This document shows, piece after piece, positions 21,339 to 30,903 of a stretch of DNA of 64,000 nucleotides. Below the pieces are notes generated by a model. The model made no database searches. It was not told the DNA's origin and saw only the letters and a list, made by a program, of their open reading frames with translations. The stretch's first letter is position 1. Every line of letters starts with the position of its first letter. A program made the position numbers and the translations under genes. The DNA comes from Antitrichia curtipendula (taxonomy: Eukaryota; Streptophyta; Bryopsida; Hypnales; Leucodontaceae), in assembly GCA_951230915.1 (NCBI GenBank), contig OX579635.1:47864001-47928000 (forward strand), given 5' to 3'.

Positions 21339-22991
21339 ATGGCCTCTCAATCTGGATACCACGATGCTGGAAGCTCTGGTTTTGGAAGCTCTAAGCTGGG
21401 ACCAAGAGACTTACCAAGCAAGCGCCTTCTTGGTACAGGTCTGGCTAGTGTTGGCTACGAGACGGAATTGACTGGGAAGAAGTGTGCAAGAAAAGATTTC
21501 ATGGGAGTACCGAGCAGCACTTTTAGGAGAGAGGCAGCTCGGTTGGTAGGGCTTGAGGATCACATCAACGTTGTGAAAACACTTGGTTGGACCGAGAACA
21601 AGATGAGCTGCTCTCTTGTTTTAGAATATATGGACGACGACCTTCTTGGTTTTTTGCAGAAGAGGAAGCAGTCTCAGGGGAGTCTGGAAGCTGGCCCAAG
21701 CTCTGGGAATCAATCTGACCTTGATAGCCGCAAAACGATCAAACTTGCGCCTTTCGAAATGCCTGAAGCATTGGACGTCATGTTGCAGATTGCCCGTGGC
21801 ATGGAATACCTGGCTGACAAAGGAATTCGACACGGAAACCTGAAAACCAAGAACATTCTAGTCACTCGTTCGAACGATCGAGACAGGAACTTATTGTCAG
21901 TGAAAGTGGCTGATTTTGGTTTAGTGCGGACAAGACGGAAGAGCACGTCTTTTGCTTCTCGCCAGGCACGTAAGCTTGATATGGCACGATGGACAGCACC
22001 GGAAAATTTACAGGTGTTCCTGTTGGAGGATAAAGGCGAAACCTCTTCAGAATCAGATTCTGACGAAGATTGCACAGATTCTTCAGATGTTCCGGAGTGG
22101 AGGGAGCTTGGTGCTGATGTCTATAGCTTTGCTGTGACTTGCTCTCAAATCTTAACTGGCGAGGACCCATATCCAAATCTGAACTGGAAAGAGTTGGGGG
22201 TCAAGATCCTGAGGCATGATCTCACGCCAAAATTACCTGCTGCATGCCCTCCAGAACTAAGAGAGCTTTTGGTATCATGTTGGGGTTCTGACCGTTTCTG
22301 TCATTACCTCCGCAACCGGCCTTCCTTCTCCCACATCCGCAGGACGTTGGAACGTCTCCAGCAAACGAATTTACCATCTCAATACTTCCATCGAAGCCTT
22401 CCCCTGCCCGGGAAAGAGCCAACGGATGTCGTGCGAGAGATTGGTCTGCGGGAGCCCATCACCGTGGAAGATCTGTGGAGTCCCAAATGGCTGCAGGACG
22501 GGCAGGCCTGGGAATGGGACAGGCGCATGGGTCAAAGTCCGGTCTTGGACGTTGCAATCTTGATCGCGAACACGAGGAAGGCGGTGTGGTGTCGCGCAGA
22601 GTGGACCCAGTTGAGGGAAGAGCTCGAACTGATGCTCCCCGACATGCTCAGAATCAGAAACCGGCGGATCAGCTGTGAGAAGACGTTGGGTGTGAAGGAA
22701 GGGGCAGTCGACAGGAGGATCACCAACATTACGAAAGATTGGTCGTCGCAGCTGTGTTTAGCGGTTGAAACTACCTCTGATCAGATTAGAAAGCATGAGG
22801 ACGACCGATCACTGCTGTCGTTTTTGTCCGCAGCGTTGACAGACCCATGGAGACTGGCAAAACTGGCAAAACTCCGCAATGACTTCCATCAGCTCGCGAA
22901 GGAGGGGACGGAGGTCATGCTTGGTCTGACTATATTACTGAGGCAAGTGGCAAAAGAGAAGCCGGCAAAAACAGATACCGGAGGCAAGTAG
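21339..22991 (+). CDS. TKL-type protein pseudokinase with a C-terminal extension
   Basis: A single open exon of 550 codons from the ATG at 21339. The kinase-like domain is at about residues 28-345: GTGLASVG glycine loop at 33-40, K52 in CARKDF as ATP lysine, HGNLKTKN where HRD is expected so the catalytic Asp is Asn (N167), DFG at 192-194, APE at 220-222, then DVYSFAVT. It has an acidic insert rich in S/D/E after APE. The last ~200 residues are a non-kinase extension that I do not recognise. The Asn substitution makes normal phosphotransfer unlikely, so a scaffold or regulatory role is inferred. The gene is in the same broad group as the kinase at 4464-6616 but diverged and on the opposite strand. 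A 41-bp tandem duplication overlaps the stop. An acceptor-like site at 21296 leaves a longer N-terminus possible. Confidence 0.82.
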   Translation: MASQSGYHDAGSSGFGSSKLGPRDLPSKRLLGTGLASVGYETELTGKKCARKDFMGVPSSTFRREAARLVGLEDHINVVKTLGWTENKMSCSLVLEYMDDDLLGFLQKRKQSQGSLEAGPSSGNQSDLDSRKTIKLAPFEMPEALDVMLQIARGMEYLADKGIRHGNLKTKNILVTRSNDRDRNLLSVKVADFGLVRTRRKSTSFASRQARKLDMARWTAPENLQVFLLEDKGETSSESDSDEDCTDSSDVPEWRELGADVYSFAVTCSQILTGEDPYPNLNWKELGVKILRHDLTPKLPAACPPELRELLVSCWGSDRFCHYLRNRPSFSHIRRTLERLQQTNLPSQYFHRSLPLPGKEPTDVVREIGLREPITVEDLWSPKWLQDGQAWEWDRRMGQSPVLDVAILIANTRKAVWCRAEWTQLREELELMLPDMLRIRNRRISCEKTLGVKEGAVDRRITNITKDWSSQLCLAVETTSDQIRKHEDDRSLLSFLSAALTDPWRLAKLAKLRNDFHQLAKEGTEVMLGLTILLRQVAKEKPAKTDTGGK

Positions 22992-23022
22992 CAAAAGAGA
23001 AGCCGGCAAAAGCAGAGACCGG
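22941..23022 (+). repeat. 41-bp direct tandem duplication over the stop codon
   Basis: AGGCAAGTGGCAAAAGAGAA at 22941 recurs as AGGCAAGTAGCAAAAGAGAA at 22982, and the remainder of the unit also repeats. Forty-one is not a multiple of three, so the second copy is read in another frame and supplies the TAG that ends the protein. Confidence 0.85.
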
Positions 23023-23093
23023 GGGCAGTAAGGTAGGAGGCTCCACATCCGCTCTGGCATCCGCTCGGGCATTTAGTATCACCCCTGTATTTA

Positions 23094-23525
23094 GGGTCGC
23101 TTCACACTATGGCATAGGGTTGAGATGCCGTCAGTTTCCACCAATCAAATTGTAGAAATTCATGAATTCTTGAAATTTCAGCCTCTCTATCCTTCACACT
23201 ATATGGCACAGTGGAGAGCCCATTGCCCTCCAAACTGACATTTCTGACAGAAAATTAACTACATGTTGATGGACTCTCAATCATAGTTTGGGTCAAGCAA
23301 AAATGGAGACCCAAACTATGATCGAGAGTATTTGTTGTTTGAACTCTTTTCTCATGTTTTTTTATCTTTTGCTTGAAAAAATTGACACATGGGTGAAGTT
23401 TGGTCTTTGGAGGCTTCACACTATAGCTATCCAAGTTGAGAGGCCGTGCCCAAACTATGGTCAAGAGTCCACCCAAAGTTTGGACACGATCTCTCGACTT
23501 GGTCAACCATAGTGTGAAGTGGCCC
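23094..23525. mobile_element. Tourist/PIF-Harbinger-like MITE (432 bp)
   Basis: The left end GGGTCGCTTCACACTATGG is mirrored by the right end CCATAGTGTGAAGTGGCCC. A direct TTA duplication flanks it (23091-23093 and 23526-23528). TTA targets and GGG-starting ends fit PIF/Harbinger. It contains an internal inverted pair (GACTCTCAATCATAGTTTGG opposite CCAAACTATGATCGAGAGT). It lies about 100 bp past the pseudokinase stop and may be transcribed as part of its 3' UTR. Confidence 0.75.
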
Positions 23526-23569
23526 TTAGTTCTCGGTCATTTAGAATCATTCTTATAAATAGTTTTGAA

Positions 23570-23880
23570 TGGTCTTGAAATTGACTTCCATAGTCATGGA
23601 ATGTATCAAGAAAAAAAAGTAGTATTTATTGCAAGAGCCAATCATTCTCTTTGCTTTCCCCACTTCTCTTGACAAGTTTCAAGTGGACAATTTATGGAAG
23701 ACCTAGGGTCATAAAATAGGTGCCTATAAAACAATTTGTTTGAAAATCAATAAGTCATTTTATAAGGCTTCAAATAATATGAACTTGCTTGTGTTACATT
23801 TTGCATCTATTTCTCTTTGTCTGAAAAATGAGCTAAAATTTTTTTTGTTGAAAAAAGTAAAATTCTAAGATGAATTTTTT
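23570..23880 (+). repeat. dispersed repeat, second copy of 1880-2620
   Basis: It matches the left-hand copy around TTATTGCAAGAGCCAATCAT and CTGAAAAATGAGCTAAAA. No reading frame. Confidence 0.4.
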
Positions 23881-23896
23881 GTTGCTAGACAATTAA

Positions 23897-24120
23897 CATT
23901 ACAAAAAAAAGGAATGTTTTAAGTGAATTTTTAAGTATAGTCCTAGAAATAAGATTACAAGTAATGACATTTTACGAAAATTTTCAGTAAAAATATAATT
24001 GAAATACATGTGGTTTTAGTAAATTTTTACTAAAAATCTCTTTAAAAGGTCATTACTTATAATCTTATCTTTAGGACTATACTTAAAAACTCACTAAAAA
24101 CACCCCTTTCTTTTGTAGTA
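23897..24120. mobile_element. foldback MITE with CATTACAAAA/TTTTGTAGTA ends
   Basis: Arms of about 80 bp are inverted. TTTTTAAGTATAGTCCTA and AAGATTACAAGTAATGAC on the left are mirrored by GTCATTACTTATAATCTTA and TAGGACTATACTTAAAAA on the right. The ends CATTACAAAA resemble CACTA-type termini. The RNA would fold into a long hairpin. Confidence 0.68.
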
Positions 24121-24329
24121 GAATGAAGATTGCGTATAGGTGAAATCATCAAATTTTAATGATTAAAATATAAATTTGTAGATTAAAAATGTTTTCCATT
24201 CAAAATGGCTACACAATTGATTTTGTTGTCTACCTAAGAGAAATTTTTAAATCCCTAAGAATAATTGTGGATTGGACTTGAAGGTTTGGTCATGTTCCTA
24301 TGATCTCAACTTTTGGCATAATCTTTTGA

Positions 24330-24900
24330 AACATTTTTTTAACATAGAAAAAATACATTAGTTTTCTAAGAATATGATTTTTATTTCAATTGGTGCTCGA
24401 GAGCAAAAATTATGCCATCCTAAGCTCAAAATGGAGCTCATTGGATAGCACAAAAAAAATAACTAAAATTTTAAAATTTAAAATTTTATTTCTTACACAA
24501 AATATTTATGTCTACGTGAAAAGATTTGATTCATTTGATTTAGATTGATGATGAGAATCTTCTTCAAAAAATAACTTGTAGGGTCCACTTTTGAACTCCT
24601 TTTTTTACAGTCTTTCAAAAAAGTAAGTTTTACAAGGTTTAGTTTGCTTGTTAGAACAATCTCACCACAGGGACTAATGTGTTTCAATTTCCATCTTAAA
24701 GCTATTAACAATTGAGTTTTTCCTTCTATCTTGTATCTACACCTACTTAACAATTTCTTAAAGTGTGATCATCTCTTTTTCTTTGGATATTTTTTCCTAA
24801 TATATCAACTCAATTTTTTAAAATAATTTTCTTGAAAATCAAAATGTATAGTAGAGAAAATTCAAAGTCTTATAATCTAGTCACACAAGGTGCAAAGAAG
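24330..24900 (-). mobile_element. partial TTAA element, subfamily II, inverted, no ends left
   Basis: It aligns with the interior of 61701-62636, same orientation. Shared words include ATTTTTATTTCAAT.GGTGC, GAACAATCTCACCA and CTACTTAACAA. Neither TTAA terminus is visible, so this is a decayed fragment. Confidence 0.5.
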
Positions 24901-25194
24901 CAGTTTCTACAGTACTGTACAGTCACTTACGCAGAAAAGAAGAAATTTTCAAGAGTTCTGTACTTGGCAATAGAAATGGCAGATTTGAGTGTTTTTTGTG
25001 CAGGGTGATCCTTGCACTGAGTGACTTATCCTACATAGACAGTTGAGAAAAATTGCAGCACTTGATGCTCGAGGCTTCGCTTACACCGGTGGCTTACAAT
25101 CCAGTTCGTGTTCTATCACTCCTATGTTTGAATTTATGCTGGGTAAGCGTCACTCAAAATACGCTGGTGCAATTGCCGGTGTTCTTTGCGAAGC

Positions 25195-25560
25195 TTCAGC
25201 TGGGATTTAGCTTAGCTGGCTTTTTGTAGTTTGCAGTATGCAGTATCCGTGAGAAGAAATGGAGACGTTGGAGAGTGCGAATACCCCTGAAGTTTAGAAA
25301 CGCGCTTCTGATATGTGAACCTGCATTGGAATATCTCATAGGTTTTAGTGTCCTGTTGATAGAGATACGTTTTGTTCTGCTCACATTCTTGAGATCCATC
25401 TGTCTCTTCATATACAGCAATTGTGTGACTTGGATACTGTGAAAGCAAGAATATTTTGGGTCACATTCTGTGTAACGGCTGATTCTGCAGAAAAGGTTTG
25501 CACGCCAGTGCGTAACCAAAGCTAAGGTTTGAGTCAAACCTCGTAGTAAACAAACTTAAG
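25195..25560 (+). repeat. second copy of the 480-830 segment
   Basis: It matches 480-830 (GATAGAGATAC, CTTGAGATCCA, GTGTGACTTGG, GCAGAAAAGG). A minus-strand frame (25196-25537) is open but has no recognised domain and no clear ATG context. Treated as duplicated non-coding or decayed coding sequence. Confidence 0.4.
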
Positions 25561-27401
25561 CTTGGTTTGGCTCAAAACCTGCAGATAAGAGACGAACTCT
25601 GGCCTCTTTTCAAAGCTGGCTTGAATTGACTTCCTGGAGAATCACACTGGCTTGCAAAGGGGCCTCGACTTTTGTAGTGTCACATTTTATAAAGATTAAA
25701 AATAAATAAACTTCATATCCTCTCTCTCGAGACTGCAAATCGTGCTACTTGGGAACTGCTACCAAGGATATGGAAGTCTTGATAATTTGCTTTCCAACGG
25801 CAAACGAATCTTCTTATGACGAGGTAACCAAGGTTCCTTGCTTAACGTTCTTGAACTTTAGGGGCTGGGTCCCTTCACCTCTCAACACATCGCTGTCCCT
25901 GGAAATTGTTGAATTATTGAAGTATCCTCTTGAACTTGAATTTTGTTGCACTAAAGATGGAATTAATTCCATCTAATGCTGCATTTGTAGAAGTGATTCA
26001 TGTTCAAGAGTGTTCACTGAAAGAGAAAGATGTCAACAGTCATAGTTTACTACAACAATTTTAAAAGCATGATCAATACATCAGACAAATTTGTGTGGAC
26101 GAAACAGAAAACACAAAACACATTGATTCACTGTAGAACACTGCCGTGCTTTAGCTGGCAGCTTATTACAATTCAAATGCCTCCTCTTCACAATCATTCA
26201 GTATTCCTTGCCCCTGCATGGAATTATGCAACAATATTCCAAACTAGAGCAGTTTAAACAACCTTCACGAATTAGAGGAGAGTCTTGCTATGAGAAATAA
26301 CATGCCAAGTCAATTCGTGGTTTAGCACGTTATTTCTCAAAACAAGACTCTATATTCCTGGACTAGCCTCAATGATTGGATGTTGGTCAATCATGCCCAA
26401 TCAACGGTCTAAAAAGAAGAGCACCCTAACGGTAAAGCAAATCCATGTAAGGAAAATATCATGCCTCTCTTTCCAGTGAAGGACTAATCTGTACAGACAT
26501 GATCTCCACAGAGGTTATGGAGTTCATGAACGCCATGTTGCTCTAACTATAGCAGTCTGAAACGATAGTCCCCATCTAAAATGATACTCTTCCTAGGAAC
26601 ATCTGCGCTTCTGATGACAAACAAAACAGTTAGTAAGCACTTCAATTGTCCTAGGAAGATTATTGTTTTTGCACAGGGATCGACACTCACTCGTAGGATC
26701 ACCCCGTCACAATGCCCATTTGGAATCTGCTCCCCTGTGGAGTTAGTACCAACATAGACACAGTTGGACTATTTGACAGTTGTTAAAATGGTTTATATAA
26801 TCCAAGATGCTTTACCGCAGTATTCGATACCATGATCTCCCAGTACCGGTCAGACTTTGGGAGCTAAGGTTCTGGAAAAAAGCAAATACTTCAGTTTCTG
26901 ATCCTCTTTTCTCAGATAGGCTAAGACCAAGAACCCGTCTAGATATTCCGAAAGCATGCCGTAATAAATCAAATGTAGTTATTCAATGTAAAAATGCACA
27001 ATTTTTAGACATTGAAATTAAGGCACTAATTTTGAAAATCTGCCAATTTTAAACTTTACATTCGGTATTCAAGTACCATACCTGGACTTTACTAATAATG
27101 AACCTCAATTTGCCTACTTGTGACCAAAACAGACCTCACTCATTCTACCTTAGTGTACTTAAAACATGGATACATGTGCACAACACAGCATCATCATAAT
27201 CTAACTAAAAAAGAAGATATAATCCTCATGCTCACTGGTGACCCAACACATATGACTGCCCAATGTAATCAGTGACGACAGTTCAAAATCTAATTCTTGC
27301 TTTTGGATATTCTTATTTAAAAAACAAGAATTCTTATCCCCAGAGTATGGTCGTGTTCAATACTGCAATTATCCGAGTCCTTCATGCCAACGCAGCATTA
27401 G
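25561..27401. other. spacer, no gene recognised, one hairpin
   Basis: No domain-bearing frame was found. At 26279-26350 GAGTCTTGCTATGAGAAATA and its inverted partner (TATTTCTCAAAACAAGACTC) form a ~26-bp stem with an ~18-base loop. The region ends at the last exon of the downstream methyltransferase gene. Confidence 0.45.
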
Positions 27402-30400
27402 TTACCACTGCTTTTGAATCACAAATACTCTTCCTCCATCTCCAGTCTCCTCTACGTCGGCAGTCCTCCCACACAATGCATCAGCAAAGCCCCGGAACTC
27501 TTGCAAAATCACGAACCCCACCTCCTCGCACAACTCTCTGATGTCCTCCCACCACACAGCGCGTAGTGTCCAGGAGCACACCATTTCCTCCGCCCATTCC
27601 ATGCACCCTATTTTGAACGTCTCTGTTCCGGTTATACCGCCATCCGCCAATGTCTCCACGTCCTTATTCAGCGTCTGCAACCGAAACTCATCATACAGAC
27701 AGTAAGAAATTTTACATGATGCGGTAATTAGAGTGTGCGACGTCAATGCAATGTTCTCTCCTTCCTTACTCTGAGGTGTCAGAGTTCAAGACAATTGCTC
27801 TGAGAATGGATGTAATTCCAGAAATGCAATTTGAAATCTCTACTACAGTAGAACTCCTCTAAATGCATAGGTCCGGGACCTCTGACAACATTCATTTAGA
27901 GAGGTTTTAGCAATAAGCATAACATTCAAGAGCTGTGAGAGCAGCTGCCTTCCCTCTGACGGAATGATGTGGAATATTTCACACCCAACATTAGCTAATA
28001 AGCCACGCGTCAATAATGTCAGACTTCTGCTCAGTGCCAAGGTCATGACTACACAATTGGGATACTGGGGTGGTAGGAGGTAGAACAAAATATACAAACT
28101 AATAATTATAAAGATAGATGGTCTGTCAAAACCCAAAGAATTCATTGAGTATTATACCAATGAAATCTAACCATTTGCCATCTATAACTTATTTTGATTC
28201 TTTTTAGGAAAGAGAAGCTCTTTATGTACGTATGGGGTGGTAGGAGGTAGAACAACCCATATGGGATATGTAATTTAGAGTTTGTAATTTCTCAACCGCT
28301 CATAGTTAAGTCTAAAGTAGGAATTGTGTTAAAACTATAATTTCAGACCTCATTTAGGCATAGTAAAATAACCTATTCCAAAATACTTTGAACTAAAATA
28401 AGTTGGATAATCAAGTTAAATTTCATCTCCAAAAATCCGTTTGAGATTTTAATCTTCCACTCAAAAGTTATAAACAAATTTCATAGAGGGGTTTGAAAGG
28501 ATTTTTTTTTGACATTTTCATACATCCTCTCTGAAATTTGTCCATAACTTTTGATTGGAAGATCTAAATCTAAAACGGATTTTTGTAGATGAAACTTATC
28601 TTGATTCCACAACTTTTTTTAGTTCAAATGTTTTTTAAAAAAGGTATTCCACTATGCCTAAATGAGGTCTGAAATTATAATTTTAACACAATTCCTACTT
28701 TAGACTTAGTTATGAGCGGTTGAGAAATTACAAACTCTAAATTACATATCCCACATGCGTTGTTCTATCTCCTACCACCCCAAGTGTACATAAAGAGCTT
28801 CTCTTGTCGACCTAAAAATCAAATTAAGTTATTGATGACAAATGATTAGATTTCTTTGGTAGAATACTCAATGAATTCTTTGGTTTTTGACAGACCATCT
28901 ATCTTTATAATTATTTGTTTGTATATTTTGTCCTAGAATTAGCCAAATAAATAGATCTCACCATAAATGTACTGCCATTGTCTCCGTCCTGAAGCTTACA
29001 CTAAGAATATGTGGATGCATTTCGTGGATGAAGACTTCAGAGAGGCAAAGGCAGCCTCTCTGAAGGCTCTTGAATGTTATGAGAGAGGGTCTACGCAATC
29101 AAAATGATGTTCCCAAAGCAGCTACAGTACTTGGATTCCCTACTTCACCTTCGTCTGACAGGGTGTAGGCCCACCAGAAATTCCTTACCTGCCTCGCAGT
29201 TAATGCTATTGTACTGTACCTACCTTTTTTTCCTTAAAATATTATATAGTACTGCCTCAAGCCGGGACTGCTAGGACCGGATACTTATAGAGGTTTTTGC
29301 AATTATAAGGGGTGCAATTAGAGGAGTTCTACTGTACGGGGCTAGTACTTTGAGACGAGATTTTGACGCTCAGATGTTTAGTTGATGTACATCCCCGTAC
29401 TTGACGTGTACCTATTGCCAAAGAAGAGATAATAGGACATATACCAACAAACACTTAAGCTTTCGTAACTCTGGCATATGGTATCCAAATAACACATTCT
29501 TTGGTGCGTTGGAGTCCTCTTCATTTCCCAACAAGAACAACTCAGAATTTGACCTATCCAAAAGTAAAACTATTTGACGAAAAGTGGGGACTTTGGGTGT
29601 CCCTTAATTCGAGACATCACAGGACACAGTAGTAGCAGTACAAGCTCGCAACAGAATCGAACCAGAGATTAAGCCAAAGATTCTCACCTCCTTCCAAAAG
29701 CCATTGTTCATGTGCCAGACATCCATCCCTCCGTGGTCGCCAAGGCTAACAACTTCAACAAGCTCGTCGACGGCAAAGAGGTTCAGGATAAATACCCCAC
29801 CCACTTTCAAGGCCCTCTTCACCTCCGTCATGGCGACAACCTGCTCCAATGAAGGACGCTGCCAGCAGTTAGTTACATGAGGGCCGGTTGATTTTCTTCC
29901 CAAATTGCAGATTCAAAATCAAAATCTTAGACAAGTTGTATTTCATTAAAATAAACATATTTCCAGTAAACTATAAGGAATAATCGAAGCATATCAATGA
30001 AAATCCGATTTATAACAGAGATACTGCCTAGTGTGGCTCCCAGACACTGACCTGCTCCTGGTATGTTGCCAAAAGGTGAAAGGATCCATCCGAAATCAGT
30101 GCAAGATCAATGTCTTTAATCCCCACCAAAGCTCCGGATTGCCCGAGAGCGCTATGCTTCCACTCCATCTCCACGTTCGGAATTGCAATCCATTCTCTTC
30201 TGGCCGCCTTCAGCATCTCCTCGCTGTTGTCCACGCCATATATCTGCAACGATCTGTCTTTACCACACGACCTGCACTTGCCAGCCTTCTTTGACCATGC
30301 TGCGGCAATGCATCGCGGTATTCGGCCCGTGCCCGTGCAAAGGTCCAGGATCTTGACGTCAATGTCAGTGTCCGGCGAAGCTGCAATTGTCAAATTGCTA

Positions 30401-30561
30401 TAAAATGTCTCAGACTCCAGAACCTCAAATTCTGGTGGGAGGGAAGTAACCAAGGCGTCATAGAAAGCGGGAAACAGCGCTGTGTTGTACTTCGAGGTTG
30501 GAGCGGTCGCCACCTTTAAGGGAGGTTTAGCTATTTCTGAGCGACTTTCACGTACAGTCAT
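27402..30561 (-). CDS. class I SAM-dependent methyltransferase, three exons (downstream copy)
   Basis: The exons are 30561-30052, 29840-29688 and 27674-27402, all phase 0 with GT-AG ends. They encode 311 residues. Motif I ILDLCTGTG is at 71-79, the SAM-ribose acidic residue is in YGVDNSEEM (108-116), the motif II-like IDLALISDGS is at 151-160, and motif III-like KVGGVFILN lies in exon 2. The fold is Methyltransf_11/25-like; the substrate cannot be told from sequence. It is the tandem paralogue of the gene at 30904-32397. It differs in having an extra 211-bp intron after EQ170, a 2.0-kb last intron filled by a transposon, and an insert containing KCRSCGK. The ATG at 30561 is the first in frame. 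Both copies look intact. Confidence 0.85.
27846..29334. mobile_element. pogo/Emigrant-like Tc1-mariner element in a gene intron (1,489 bp)
   Basis: The left end CAGTAGAACTCCTCTAA is perfectly mirrored by TTAGAGGAGTTCTACTG, and TA flanks both sides (27844-27845 and 29335-29336). CAGTA-starting ends with a TA target match plant Emigrant/Lemi1 MITEs of the pogo group. No transposase frame is seen. A large foldback (28080-28935) occupies its interior. The whole unit lies in the last intron of the methyltransferase gene, which explains that intron's size. Confidence 0.8.
28080..28935. repeat. ~850-bp foldback, copy 3, nested in the pogo-like element
   Basis: Outer words ACAAACTAATAATTATAAAG and TCTTTATAATTATTTGTTTG are inverted partners. 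Inside, GGGGTGGTAGGAGGTAGAAC opposes GTTCTATCTCCTACCACCCC. TCTCAACCGCTCATA opposes TATGAGCGGTTGAGA, and CTCCAAAAATCCGTTTGAGA is part of the inner core. The centre lies near 28505. The inner ~400 bp match the foldback at 16772-17181, and its core matches 8385-8746. A primary transcript across the intron would carry a very long hairpin. Confidence 0.78.
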
Positions 30562-30903
30562 GACTGTGTGCAAGTGAGGTCTGTTGTTTTGGACACAAGG
30601 AGGCTAAACATTAGTAAAGTCTAGGCATGATATTTGAATATACTCAAACTCTTTAATCCTGTAACCTAGGGTCCCAACTTTTCCCTATGACATAGACTAA
30701 ATGTAATACAATATGATAGTGTGAAAAGGGTACAAAATGTTCTAGATTGTCATTTTGGAGAAGGTTATAGTGCCAAGTGCAAACGATCAAAGAATTCAAA
30801 GTTCAATTGGTAGATTTTCAAAATCCGTGTCCTCACTTCAATTGTACATCCTAGAATGATTTACTAGTGCACACTTTTGGGTAGGCGCTTGGTTTAGCGC
30901 ATC
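30562..30903. promoter_or_regulatory. intergenic promoter region between the tandem methyltransferase genes
   Basis: These 342 bp separate the stop of the upstream copy from the ATG of the downstream copy. They must hold the 3' UTR of one and the 5' leader and promoter of the other. No clear TATA box was identified. The short distance supports a recent tandem arrangement. Confidence 0.4.
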
